DNA of 64,000 bases. Source: Casuarina equisetifolia. Its lineage: Eukaryota; Streptophyta; Magnoliopsida; Fagales; Casuarinaceae. Positions 1 to 11,559 of the stretch are shown in pieces. Position 1 is the first letter of the stretch; each line of letters begins with the position of its first letter. The notes beneath the pieces were generated by a model that made no database searches, was not told the origin of the DNA, and was given only the letters and a program-made list of their open reading frames with translations. Location of the stretch: assembly GCA_028551475.1 (NCBI GenBank), contig CM052355.1:17815543-17879542 (forward strand), given 5' to 3'. The position numbers and the translations under genes were made by a program.

Positions 1-1149
1 AATCAAACACCTTCAAAGGTCTATAATGCTCCAAACTAGGTTGTCTTCCATCCTTCTCTTCAAAATGTCGATGCAAGATCCCATCAATAAAAATTGGATA
101 TTCATTCTCACGCAAGAACCAAGCTTCTCAAAAAACCATAACATTCATTCAAATTGTAAAAGTCTAAATAGCATAAGAATTGCAATAGTTCAATACACAA
201 TAATTACAACAATCCCCGACCAAAATCTAACACAATAGGAACGGAAACTCCTCAAGGGAGGACCTAAATCCTAACATAAGAAAGATGATTATAAAAATTT
301 TCCCAAATCAATTTTGCCCTTTCACAGTACATTGCCAAGCAATGGCGTTAAGCCGCAAAACAATTATCACACAACATAAACAAAGTTGGCATGTAACAGC
401 ATATTATGAAAATTCAATTGCCATCATGCTGTAGAAACACATTTAAAACTTAAAATCTTATCTTCACAATGCATTTCCTTAGTTGTCAAAAATTCACAGC
501 ATGGTATCAAGTTGAGATTAATTTCACCGTTCTTTGCAGAATATAGATTAAAAGATGTAGTCAAATTCCAAGTGGCTAGACAATATCTAACAGCTGGATA
601 GCCTTGGCTGCTACCATGGTGCATTCACAATATCAAATAGGGAGCTCTTTGTTTCTAGAGCATCAATGCCAAACTCACCATTGTAGCTATGAAAAAGAAA
701 TCCTCTACATGAAAATTTCCTTCGTATGAATGAACTACATACATTTACACAAATGCCCCAAAAATTCTAGGTATTCTATAATCGGATTGACGGTCTTCAT
801 TTTCATTCATATTTTTGTCCAATCCGAAACTCACTTGAATCCTGAAGAAAAAGTTGATGGCATCCAACATAGATGCAAAGCAATCAGCCAGTCTCCCGAA
901 TTACATTTTTCCAATAAACCCTGCAAAGGTAAAAGCCAACGTTATAAATTTTTTCCCTTAGCAGAGTTTACTGTCCCATATTGAAAAAATCCACACAAAG
1001 ATTAGCTTACTTTATAATCGGAAAAGTGATGGATCTGCTTCTCAGTACCAAGCCACTGACTCAGGAACGAAATTGACCTCACGCACTTCAGTATAACGGC
1101 CTTTATACGAGTATGGTAAAAATTATCCCACTGGAATTTGTGCATCGAA
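1..1149. other. Intergenic sequence downstream of CDT2
   Basis: No supported gene. This AT-rich stretch lies 3' of the CDT2 stop codon and should contain that gene's 3' UTR (transcribed leftwards). Short open frames on both strands show no recognisable domain. Confidence 0.5.
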
Positions 1150-4100
1150 TCATGAGGCCGCTAGAAAGTAATCTCGGATTGTTCTTTTCACCGAGGAAGG
1201 AGGGTTCAACACAGAAGACGGGCTCTTCAATATAGCTTCAGGCGTTTTCTCTAAGGTTTCATCCCACTCAGAACTTAAGATAAACCTTTTCTTCTGGCCC
1301 TCAGGAGTACTAATTTTGGGCATGGATACCCCCGCGGATGAACCAATTTGGTCTAATGCTTCATTGGAGGGAAGCAAATTGTCCGGGCCTTTTGTAAAAG
1401 AACTTGGTTCCCCAACCATAAGCTGGTTACATTCTGCACTTGGGATTGCCATTATTCTCCTTCGCATCGAAGATGGGGACCTTGTGCTCGAGCAACAAAT
1501 GCTCCGAGCGTTCCAAAAGCGGACCTAAGAAACAAAGATGTGCGGGGGTGACACAGAATTCTAATTAGTAGAAAAACCTACTATAGGTTAATGACTATCA
1601 TTCTGCATTTAATTTACTTATACGTATGCTTACTGTGAAATCATCTGAGGAAGTTGCTATCTTCCCAACCTCAAAAGGACACCTGCAACAGAAATTTGAA
1701 AACTTACTTTTGGCCGGTTACACTCAAGCCAGCAGCATTAGGTTTTAAATGTTACCAATCTACTGCCGTAACTTCTCCGTCATGGCTTTTCAATGTGACG
1801 GGATCCTTGTGCGGCTTGTTTACCTGGTTGGACCAATCTAATTAATTAATTGAAATTCCAATCAAATTCAAGAAACTCTGGATAAATATGAAATCTCACC
1901 TGCCAAATATAAGCATTTCCATCACTGGAACCACTGATTATCTGAGTTGCATCAGGACTGAGTGTTGACTGCAGTTGCAGAGTCATTTGAATATATGTAA
2001 ATGGATAGCATATTAACTCAAGATGGGCGAAGGGGCTTCGAAGAGCAATGCTCACCTTTACATAAAATGATTCTATCCGGCATCCAGTGAAAGATTGCAG
2101 AGGCCCTTTTTCAAGCTGAAGTAAATTGTACAAGTATATTCTGGAAGAAAGAAGAATATAGCATGTAAGACATCAATATTTCTTACTAATACTCTTACAA
2201 TGTCAATGGTTCCAAGCAATGGTCTGTTCTTTGAGATGGGTATGGCAGCCTTTGGTCATGGGATTACTTCACATTGCGCATTGTGAAGTATTCTCATGCT
2301 CATAATTTTCTTTGAAAAGCGTTTAGCCCAGTTTGAGAGGATATAGATGACAATCTGAAGGGTAGAATACCTATTGTCCATGCATGAGGCTGAAAGAAAT
2401 ACGCCATTCAAATCTTGGGATAAACTAGATATACCATGCAATCTTCTTCCCTGGAATTAGATCAAAGAATCAGCAACCATCAGCTATATCAATATGTCAA
2501 ACTACCCCAAAGCCACACCAGACTATTGGTTCAAGGATCATTGGAGGAAGACATATTTTATCTTCCGCTACATCTGAATTTCCAACTACTTCAACAATAC
2601 CTTGAACAACAGTTTGAACATCGAAATACTAAACTTGGCACTGATAGAGTTTACTCTTGTGGACAAGGCTGAATAATTTGAAACTTGATCTCGTCGCCTA
2701 TTTCATGTAAGTAATTGCGTGATAGATTTGCGGTAAACGTAAAACTACCTTTTCAGTTGACTGTGAATGAGGACATGTCTGCGTTACTGCACTTTTCAGA
2801 TTCCTGGTATCCCAGAACTTCAAAATGCTGCAACCAGTCAACCACAAGCAAAACCAAACCATAACCTCAAACCATCAGTCTCGTATAACTTCTTATCAGG
2901 GAATTGAACAAAGAATGGCATCTACCCTTGCAAATGCTACACATACCTATCCACTGCTCCGGCAGTAGCAATGGAAATCTCATCTCTCAGGTAAAGAACC
3001 GATGTAATGCTCATCGAAGCTGCCTGAAGGAGTTTTAAAAAATCAATAGAGAAAAAAAGAAAAAATCCAGAAGAGAAAAAGAGTGAGCAATAAACCTTGC
3101 CCCGCCTAATGCGTTTTGCTTGAGGGGAAAGATGTGCTCCTTTGACAACAGCAGTTGGACTGTGTGAAGTAATTAGATTATATATCAGAAAAAATCCAAC
3201 TAGAAGAGGAAAAATCGAATTGCATTTACTGAATGGAAAGTAAATCTGGAAAGTGCTTTTGGACCACAAACATAAGCTGCTTGATCGGATCAAAGAAGCG
3301 TGAAACTATAACTTACCCCAAGCAAAGCTCCCCATGCCCCCTTTTGGAACTAGAATTGCATCTCAAGTCCCAAAGAGCAAAAGATCCATCTCTAGAACCA
3401 GAGACAATGATATCTGAGAGTGAAAGAAAATAGTTGTTTGGTGAGTATTTACCACTTCAATCAATAGCGGGAAAGCGAGGCAAGTATATTATACCCTTAT
3501 GGAGATGAAATTAAAAAAATACCGGTATTTGTTGGATGAGAATACATAGACTTCACACTTCCTGTATGCCTCGTCAGCACTCCAATACATTTCATTTCCT
3601 GGACATCCCATACCTTCATCTTTTGAAAGGCCAAAGAACATAATTAGATGAGAAACTGAATATTCATGCTAGTTTGACATTAATTTTATCACAATCTTTC
3701 CTATGGAAGCAAATTCCTGAACTTTAGTATTTGCAAATCTTTTGAAGTCTTAACTCAATTGTGTTAGCTATATTTTACAATTTTGCTAGATGAGTGGTCA
3801 GGCAGAGGAATAGGATGCCCTCGACACCCACCAAGATTGTCTGAACCATACTCAGAGCTTGATTCAGCAAAAATTTTGTTTTTTGAATGTTAAACCTAAG
3901 TTCCAATACAAAAACTTGGCGTTGATCTATGAGTTTAAATCATGTACCCGTAAGTGCCCATTAAGTAACCATCAAGCGCAGTTACGTTAGACGTCATTTA
4001 AGCATGTTGTCGATTTCACAGACTGGTAATAATAGTAACCCTATGCTAAACAATTGAAATTTCATTCATCATAACAAGCATACAAAATTCAAGGAAGAAA

Positions 4101-5290
4101 GCTACTACAAAGATTATAACTTACAGTTTGGTCACCAGAAGCCGTCAAAATTCGAGTGTCTTCCTGCAGTAAGTATTCGAATTATGAAATCCATATTATG
4201 GTATTCCAAATTTCTAACTCAATTCTAATCTATAAACCACAGCACAGACAAAAAGCCTTTATAATTGAGCCCTAACTCCTCTGCATGAGCTAAAATCGAC
4301 AGTCACTAACCACCCAAAACCCCCACTTCCCCTCCCAGCAAATAGTTGAAAAGGTTTGGATTCTTGATGGTACGGAAGATGGATATGTATAAATGGTAAT
4401 AAGCGAAACTCGATTGCAGCACGACTAATAGAAAAGCAACCAACTGAGCTCAACTGCAAGAAAATCGAATCAAAACTTCGCTCCGAAGAGACCAACTTGG
4501 GAAATCACGAAGGAATTCAGCAATTACCTTAACCCAACATATATCGAACACAGCATTATAATGTGCAACCCAGTCGCAAACTCTGGCTTTCTCTGCGAAC
4601 CAGTGATGAACGATGCACAACAAAACTAATAATTTAGTTACACAATGCAAATTTACATTTCTAACAAAAGCGACAATGATAATGGCAACAACAATAATAG
4701 AAACTTTCACAGCGATCAAACCCGTAAAAGTTACTCAGACCTGCGTTTTCTCGGTGGGATAATGAGGATCGGAACTTGTGACGAGCATCGAACAAGCTCA
4801 CGTATCCGTCCTCGTCGGATACGGCCAGAATGTGCGAGTTCTTGCTAGTCTGCAAAATTGTAAAAATTTAAACCTTGGGAAGAAAAAAATAATAAAACGC
4901 TTGCGAATATGCTTACTCTGTAGGTAGAAATTGAGGATAGCATCAAATTAATCAACCAAAACATTAAAGAAAGGAATACAAAAGAGTAAATCAATCAACT
5001 ACCTTGCAGAATGAGATGGCCAACGGGGGCGTTTCTTGGCTGCAGTGCTCTACAGCCACCGCTCCGATTTCGGCGATATCAGATGCAGCTTCACCAATAT
5101 AGGCTCGTTTTCGCACTGAAAAAAGACCATATTCCAAGGTTGAGATAGTTATTTACATGCAGATACATACGTAGCGAGAGAGAGAGAGAGAGAGGGGGGG
5201 GTGAGGGAGGAGGGAGAGGAAACCTCGAAATCCACTGAGCTCTCTGGATCTGATGTTGTGGAAGAAGGATTGATGATTCGAGCTCTCCAT
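1150..5290 (-). CDS. CDT2: CDT2/DTL-like WD40 protein, substrate receptor of CUL4-DDB1 ubiquitin ligase
   Basis: Sixteen exons join in phase to 1,533 nt (510 aa): 5224-5290, 5003-5115, 4741-4849, 4528-4592, 4125-4163, 3523-3619, 3317-3413, 3096-3159, 2947-3023, 2749-2827, 2371-2450, 2056-2140, 1900-1968, 1756-1823, 1634-1682, 1150-1524. The start codon begins [12 protein letters not shown]40 blades are visible throughout, for example [51 protein letters not shown] and [14 protein letters not shown]. Two WDxR (DWD) motifs, ALWDLR (exon 7) and FWDTR (exon 10), are the DDB1-contact signature of CUL4 receptors. In known organisms CDT2 recognises PCNA-bound substrates such as CDT1 and directs their destruction in S phase and after DNA damage; it acts in the nucleus. 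The C-terminal tail ends with [10 protein letters not shown], a PIP-box-like motif. Length is close to the Arabidopsis protein as I recall it. No frame breaks seen. Family assignment is strong; individual splice sites are by eye. Confidence 0.9.
5176..5194. repeat. (GA)n microsatellite in CDT2 intron 1
   Basis: A run of GA dinucleotides followed by a G-rich run, inside the first intron of CDT2 close to its 5' splice site. It is a simple repeat with no evidence of function. Confidence 0.85.
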
Positions 5291-5330
5291 TGCAGTTACT
5301 CTGTAGCTACGCAGAGGGAAGGGAGGGTGG

Positions 5331-5423
5331 GCGCGGGAAGAAGTTAAGAATTAGCATTTGTGAGATAATTTTATTGTTTCGGACTACAGCGCTAGAACTG
5401 GCGCGATGACCTGCTGGCGGGAA
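5331..5423 (-). promoter_or_regulatory. E2F-like sites upstream of CDT2
   Basis: Within about 135 bp upstream of the CDT2 start are GCGCGGGAAG (5331-5340; CTTCCCGCGC on the coding strand) and GGCGGGAA (5416-5423; TTCCCGCC on the coding strand). Both resemble the E2F consensus TTTSSCGC. CDT2 acts in replication licensing, a classic E2F-controlled pathway, so the sites are plausible. Binding is not shown. Confidence 0.45.
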
Positions 5424-5479
5424 CTTAATTTTCAATCTTGGCGGACGCGGGCTTCTTGTACTTTTTTTTTATTTAGCTG

Positions 5480-7759
5480 GCTAGTCTCGATAGGGTAGTT
5501 ATAGCGGCGTGGTTAAGTTCTTCCGCCCAAATGCTCGTGTAAGAAAAGTTTCTATAGCCCTATATGAGGATAGTCTGATTAAATAAAATTTGTTAGGGTA
5601 CCATTACTGTTCTATAATATAATATAAATATAAATATAAATATAATATAAATATAACATGTGAATACAATAAAAGTAAACTATTAGCATAATAAAATCAC
5701 GAATTATTGTATGAATTGTGTGAGGATAACATTGATAAAATAGGTGGGTAAAAAATGATAAGGAAAAATTATGTGAAAGAAAAATAGAGAAATAGGATGA
5801 ATCAAAACACTTAATTAGCTCTATTTTATTGCTTCTACACAATTTTTCAAGATTCACAACTTAATTTATAACAAAAGGGAGCCGTTGTTTTTGCAAGTCA
5901 AACTATCACCAACATTACTGAACTACTTCCTTCTAGTTATATGCTGGACAGTAGTCGGCCCCATCTAGTTCTTCTACTAAGCTTCAACATTCTAACAAGT
6001 TAAGGTGGCATGCACTACTTACAATATATCCTCTGAGAGCATAATGGCAACCTATGCTTTTATCCTAATTGAGCTTCTCCACTAGGATTTTATAGCCTTT
6101 ATCTTAATTTTCCATAGATCCCAACAAATAAGCTATTTCTTGACTATGTGTTCATGTGAAGGAGAAAGTAACTGTGCAACCCAAGAAAATCTAAGAGATA
6201 TTTTCTTAGTTGCCAAACACTACACAAGACAAAAGAATTGCTCAATAAAGAAGCTTTGGTATATTTCTTGATGATCTGAAACATGTACAAAGGTCGAAAT
6301 TTATACTAGTTATCCTAGAACCAAAAACGGAAAAACAATCTACAATGAATAAGCCATTGAATGAAAAATTAATTTATAGATATATGACTTTTCCTAATAA
6401 CATCAATTTGTTTTCAATTTGTTTTCAATTAGATATGATTCTTTGATGGGATCTCGAAATTGTATTTATTTACAATGGCTAGCATTAAATCCATTTTATT
6501 TATTTCCATTGAGACTAGTCAATGGTAGGTAATGATGTAGGTTGGAGACAAAGAAGAAAGGAATTTTATCATTCATCTTAATTTTTAAAAGCATTTTGAA
6601 TCTTGCTTTCTATGATTGATTCTATAGGATTGCATGATCTCCAAAAGCATTGAAGGGATCCCTTGAGATCAAGTAGTAATAATAGGTGGATACGTGATAA
6701 GGGTTGAAGGAAGAAATGAAACAATGTTTTTATTCTTTAAAGCTAACATATTGTTTTATAAAGCATGGCTTGGTAGTGCTAATGTGGCTAATGTTGACAA
6801 GGCATGCTGATGTGGTAGTTAGATTTTTTTTTTTTGTCTAAGAAAGGTCTAAGGGATATAGGTTTCTCCATATTGAATATTGTTTGCTTGTAGGGAACTT
6901 TTCTTCTAAAAAATTCCTGAAAGTTAATGTCAACGATTTGCATTGGATGGAGTTATTCAAGTGACAACTTTTGTGGACTTTAGTTACTTTATTCTAGAAG
7001 ACAAAGCATGACTTGCTCCCCTATTCTCCACATCTTCACAACATGAGCAACATTCATTTCATCATTTATTTTGTCGAAGTTAGAGTTAGAATTTCTAATA
7101 GGGAAGAAAGTAATGAAGAGTTAAAAGTCCACCTCAAACTTGACTAGGTTAAGCATGTTAACTTACTTTGTGAGCTCATGTAATGTAAACTTATGTTAAT
7201 GAACATAGATTAATTCTTCTATAAATGTATATCGATGTAAACAATATTTGTTTAGTTGAATAAGACAAATCTTGCCTTTAAATGTAAGTATAGTGCTAGT
7301 TAGTATGGGCCATAGTGCACTTTATAAAACTATGATGTGAGTATAGTGCTAGTTAAGACTATTTTGTGCACTATCTCCCTCTAGCTTGTTATATGTGCAT
7401 TGAAACATGTACTTATTGAAATTAAGCTCGTAATGATCATTTCACCAAGATTAACAATTTTCTCTATTTAATGAAATATTATGCACATTTTATGTGTTTG
7501 TTCGTTAGATAAATATCTTTTTGCATAAACTCTCCTCTTTACCACTGAACATTTTTGTTATTGATTTTAAAGTGAATCTCTTACTTCTCATTGGCTAGCA
7601 AAATGAAAGTAAGGAAGGGCAATATCTTAGCCAAAGATCTTACGAAATGCAACACATAATCATGTACATAAATCTCATTATAATTTTATATATATAACTC
7701 ATTTTTAATTTATGATTGATGTTTAGATTCTAGATTAAAGCCTCATTTAAGGTGATTTA
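5480..7759. other. AT-rich intergenic DNA with a degenerate dispersed repeat
   Basis: No gene is supported. Two blocks (about 6000-6175 and 6900-7105) are similar, in the same orientation, to contiguous sequence at about 16660-17020. Between the blocks lie about 720 bp that the right copy lacks. The rest has no recognisable coding content; part may belong to the 3' side of the copia remnant that starts at 7760. Confidence 0.5.
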
Positions 7760-9200
7760 TTTTCTAACAAAGCAGAGTTTGTTCCTCAACTCCATAAATA
7801 TTTCTTTTAGCAATGGGTTAGCAAATAAATTGGCTAATTGATTTATTGGTGGTATGCAAATTAAAATGATTGTTCTTTAGGCAACCTTCTCACATGCAAA
7901 GTGGTAATCCACTTTGAGTGTTTGGATCAATTATGAAAAATTGGTTTTATGGAACAAAAAACTTCTAACATGTTATCACAAAATATTTGGATGGGTGAGT
8001 AATATTCAAAGTTAAAATGTCTCAAAATATTTAAGATCCACATGGCTTTACTAATACTTGTTGTGAATACCTTTTATTTAACTTCTATGAAAAACCTTGT
8101 AATGGTAGGTTGCTTATTTGAACACTAGGACAATTTTGCAGAGGTAGACCCTTGGGTGTAGGAGCTCTTTGCCTAATTAGAGTCCATATAACCATATAAG
8201 TTCAAGTTGCTTCTTTTGTAAATTCATAGATCAATCTCCTTAGCAATTTTAACGTACTATAGTATTCTCTTGACATAACTTGTTTATGGAAAAGTATATA
8301 TTTAGACATGCTAGCATCATATATGCAACACCCTTAGCAAACTTTTGAACAAAGTTTGCTAACCGTTCAAGAGTTTGCTAACCAAACTAGTCATTCCCAT
8401 TTGATAGAGGTGTTAACTTTATTGCCATAGGAGTTTAGAAAGGTTAGCCATAACTCATCTTATATTCTTTGAAATTCTTTGGAGGACTTTAGTGGCATAT
8501 TACTTATGAGAAAAAGGATTTCTCCTTCATCATATGGTACTTAGATAGCAAAAAAGAAATGTAATTTCCTAAGGTCCTTTACTGGAAAGGTAGAAGAAAG
8601 TTAAATAACAAATAAGTTAAGATGATGCATGAAATTACTTTTTAGTATTAAATTATCAAGGAGTTGAATGACGAGAAGAAAAATTCAAAATCCACCAATA
8701 AGGCATATAGTATACAATTTGTTGAACCATGCCCTCAATGATTATTTAAGACCATAGAAGGCTCTTTTTAAAAGGCAAATATGTTGGGTGTCATAACTCC
8801 TTGAAGCCAAGGGTTGGTCCATAAAGATAGGTTTGCTTGGAAATCCATGAAAGAATCCATTATCCCTATCTTCACTTAGAAATCCATGAAGGAAACCATC
8901 ATCCATGTTGTACTATTGTTGTAAGAGTTAATATGATGTAAATGGTTGTTGGCCGTACCATCAAACTATATGTATCTAAATAATTGACATTGCACTGCTT
9001 GATAAAACCCATTAGCCACCAACCTAGCCTTTAGCTAATCTAATGTACCACTTAAGGTGAGCTTGGGCTTTAAACCCATTTAATCCCAATGACATTCACT
9101 ATTGGGTGCCATGGCATAAAAATTCACATTGAGTTTCTAATCAATGCATCTATCTCATTCATCATGGCCTTACACCACCTTGGATGTTCTAAAGCACATG
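7760..9200 (-). mobile_element. Ty1/copia pol remnant B (reverse transcriptase to RNase H end)
   Basis: Reading the minus strand from 9200 to 7760, frames broken by stops and indels preserve the copia pol order. First comes an RT start resembling HPRWCKAMMNEIDAL. Next is IGIKWV, then MDQP..., LLKRAFYGLK (8700-8860) and RAWFNKL. Then KDLRKLHFF (near 8570) and an RNase H block with NKQPTITR, CDNMLEVFCSIKPIFH (near 7960), SKHSKWITTLHV and a C-terminal LANLFANPLLKEIF...LRNKLCF ending near 7762. The YVDD-type catalytic segment appears deleted around 8590-8640, since sequence passes almost directly from after RAWF to KDL. Many stops show this is a fossil. I did not find its LTRs. Confidence 0.8.
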
Positions 9201-9599
9201 TAGCTAATGTTAGAATTGATGGAATTAAGTGAAAGGATATATTATGGGTTGGATTTCTTAATTCTAACCTAACTTTTAGTAGTCATTTTGTGAATATATA
9301 AATTTTTCGAAGTTGGAAGTAATTTTGAAGAATTGGAATTTTATGATAGTGGTATTTCTTTTTTTATGTTTTCCTCAATAATAATTGTTGTAAATAGAAG
9401 ATATGATTTCATTGTATTTCCTAGTTAAAATGGGTTTATTGATGGCACTTGCTTATAAAAAAATGTGGTGAAATAAGAATCCTTCCAAGAAATAAGAGAA
9501 AACCTATAGTTAATTACATTGTAGGAGCATATCCAGCCTAATTTGAATTAGAAAACCTATAAAGATTTAAGTTTCTCCTAAATTGATTTCTCAAATTGT

Positions 9600-10170
9600 T
9601 TTTAACTAAGAGTTCTAGGTGTGTCAAAGTTAATATTGTAATGCACAAAGTAAGCTTCTAAACAACATGGGTTGTCCAAAAGGATTACTACTAGTTGGTA
9701 TTTGAGAAAAGTTTGTCACCATAGGAGTTGGTAAGGGCCAAAGTATCTCATCTTTATACTATTATTGTAATAGGAATATTCCTTCGTCGCCATGTGTTAC
9801 AGAGACTCCTAATAGGAGATGTATGTGACCAAGATCTTTCATAGGAAAAACTATTAATTATTGAGTTGCAAAATTATGCATATAATGTGGAGAATCACCT
9901 ATGAGAATCAAGTCATCTACATAAACCAATAGCCACATTTGCACATCCCTATGTTGGGATATGAAGAATAATGGACTGAAAGTGAGCACATAAAACTAAG
10001 ATCTAATAGAAAATTAGAGATATGGTTGCACTAGGCTTGAGGGGACTACTTTAGTATGTATAGTGCTTTATTGAATGAAATGACAAAATTATGACATGGT
10101 AGATCTTCAAAGCCAAGTCATTGCTCCATAAAAATCGAGTCTAATAGATACCCATGTAAAAGGTATTGTC
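9600..10170 (-). mobile_element. Ty1/copia reverse-transcriptase remnant A (contains YVDD)
   Basis: On the minus strand from 10170 to 9600: an FMEQ-like block (near 10120), NKAL(Y)-type sequence (near 10050), the catalytic LLVYVDDLILIGDSP (9880-9940), MKDLGHIHLLLGV, a PTPM motif and LFRSLLCALQY (near 9630). These are successive landmarks of copia RT. The segment partly overlaps in homology with remnant B but lies upstream of it on the same strand, so it comes from a separate insertion or a rearranged duplicate. Stops and frameshifts are present. Confidence 0.8.
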
Positions 10171-10199
10171 TACACAATACTAATGAAGCTCCCAACCAT

Positions 10200-10600
10200 G
10201 CATGGTTGCAAGAGTTAGGATGCTAAGAACTATAACAAGTTTAAATCATTTTAAGCCAAAAGGAAGGGTGAAGAAAATGAAGCAAGAAAAGAGTAAAGAG
10301 CTCCAAGTGTGTTCTCCATTCCTTTAAATAATGAGTCCTTTTCCCTTCATAAGTATTGTTATATGAGTCAATTTGAGTTTGTAAATTTAAGAGATTGCAT
10401 TTCTCTTAAGTATCTTTTGTTGTATTCCATTGTACCCTTAGTCGGTTGTATATAAGGAAGGGTTTTGTTCTCCATTAGAAGCTGTTTTTTAGTGTCCAAT
10501 TTTCTACCCACCTAGTGTTCAATGTTTTTCCTCAACAACCTTACCTCCTCATTTTCCCAATTTTTTTCCATATCTTTGTTTCTCTTCCATCCCATATCCA
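10200..10600. other. Intergenic sequence between copia remnant and TRIM-like array
   Basis: No gene supported. It contains TATATAAGGAAGG near 10450 and a T/C-rich stretch resembling an LTR promoter/leader, which may belong to the neighbouring element. No LTR boundaries could be fixed. Confidence 0.35.
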
Positions 10601-10616
10601 AATCCAACAAGAAACA

Positions 10617-11545
10617 CATCTTATGTTAAGTGCGAAAAATAAAATGTATGAGCTTATAAAAGGAAGTCCACCATTTCCTTATAGATTGGTTTTTAAGGAT
10701 TGTGAACCATCCAATCTATAAAACTAACAATGGTATTAGAGCCCAAACAATATTGGGTCAAATAATTAATAATACTAAAAGTACGATGATAAAAAGGACT
10801 AAGATTAAAGGGTTAGGAACATAAAAATTAAGATTAGCATGGCTTAAGCTTGATGTGTGATATAAGAGTGTTAAAAACACTCCAATGATAAAAAAAAAAA
10901 AAAGGCTAAGATTAAAGGGTTAGGAACACAAAAATTAAAATTAGCATGGCTTAAGCCTAATGTATGACATGTGTCCTACATTAGGCAAAAAAGACAAAAT
11001 GTATGAGTTTATAAAAGGAAGCTCACCATATCCTTAAGACTAGTTTTTAAGGATTGTGAGATCCTCCAAACTATAAAATTAATAGTGGCATCGTAGCCCA
11101 CTTGAGATTAGGCTAAACTAGTAACTAAGAATAAAAAGCCCAATGATAAATGGTTAAGACTAAAAGGTTAGGAACACTAAATTAAAGATTAACCTAGCTT
11201 AGGCCTAATATGTGAGGGAAAAAGTGTTGAAAAGATATCACACATTGGGCAAGAAAGATAAAATGTATGAGTTTATAAAAAGAAGCTCACCACATCCTTA
11301 TAGACCGATTTTTAAGGATTATGGGACTTTTTGGTCTATAAAACTAATAGTAGTATTAGAGCCTAAATGATACTGGGCCTAACTAATAATACTAAAAGTC
11401 CAATGACAAAAAAAGGTTAAAACTAAAAGGTCAAGAACATAAAAACTAAGATTAGCCTAACTTAAGTCCTATGTGTGACAAACGGGAATATTAGAAATAC
11501 ATCCCACATTAGACAAAAAACATAAAATATATAAGCTTATTTTTA
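10617..11545 (+). mobile_element. Tandem array of TRIM-like LTR element (about 250-260 bp period)
   Basis: Four LTR-like segments alternate with short internal segments. LTR-like copies lie at about 10617-10730, 10961-11087, 11211-11344 and 11470-11545 (last one truncated). Each contains AAAATGTATGAG, CTTATAAAAGGAAG, TTTTTAAGGATTGTG and CTATAAAACTAA. The first is followed by TGGTATTAGAGCC (10731-10743), close to the TGGTATCAGAGC initiator-Met tRNA primer-binding site of plant LTR elements; later copies have decayed versions. Internal segments of about 120 bp share CCCAATGATAAAAAGG and TAAGACTAAAGGGTTAGGAA. There is no coding capacity, as expected of terminal-repeat retrotransposons in miniature. 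An extra partial internal segment lies at about 10880-10960. No clear polypurine tract was identified. Confidence 0.65.
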
Positions 11546-11559
11546 TTAAACTCAACATT

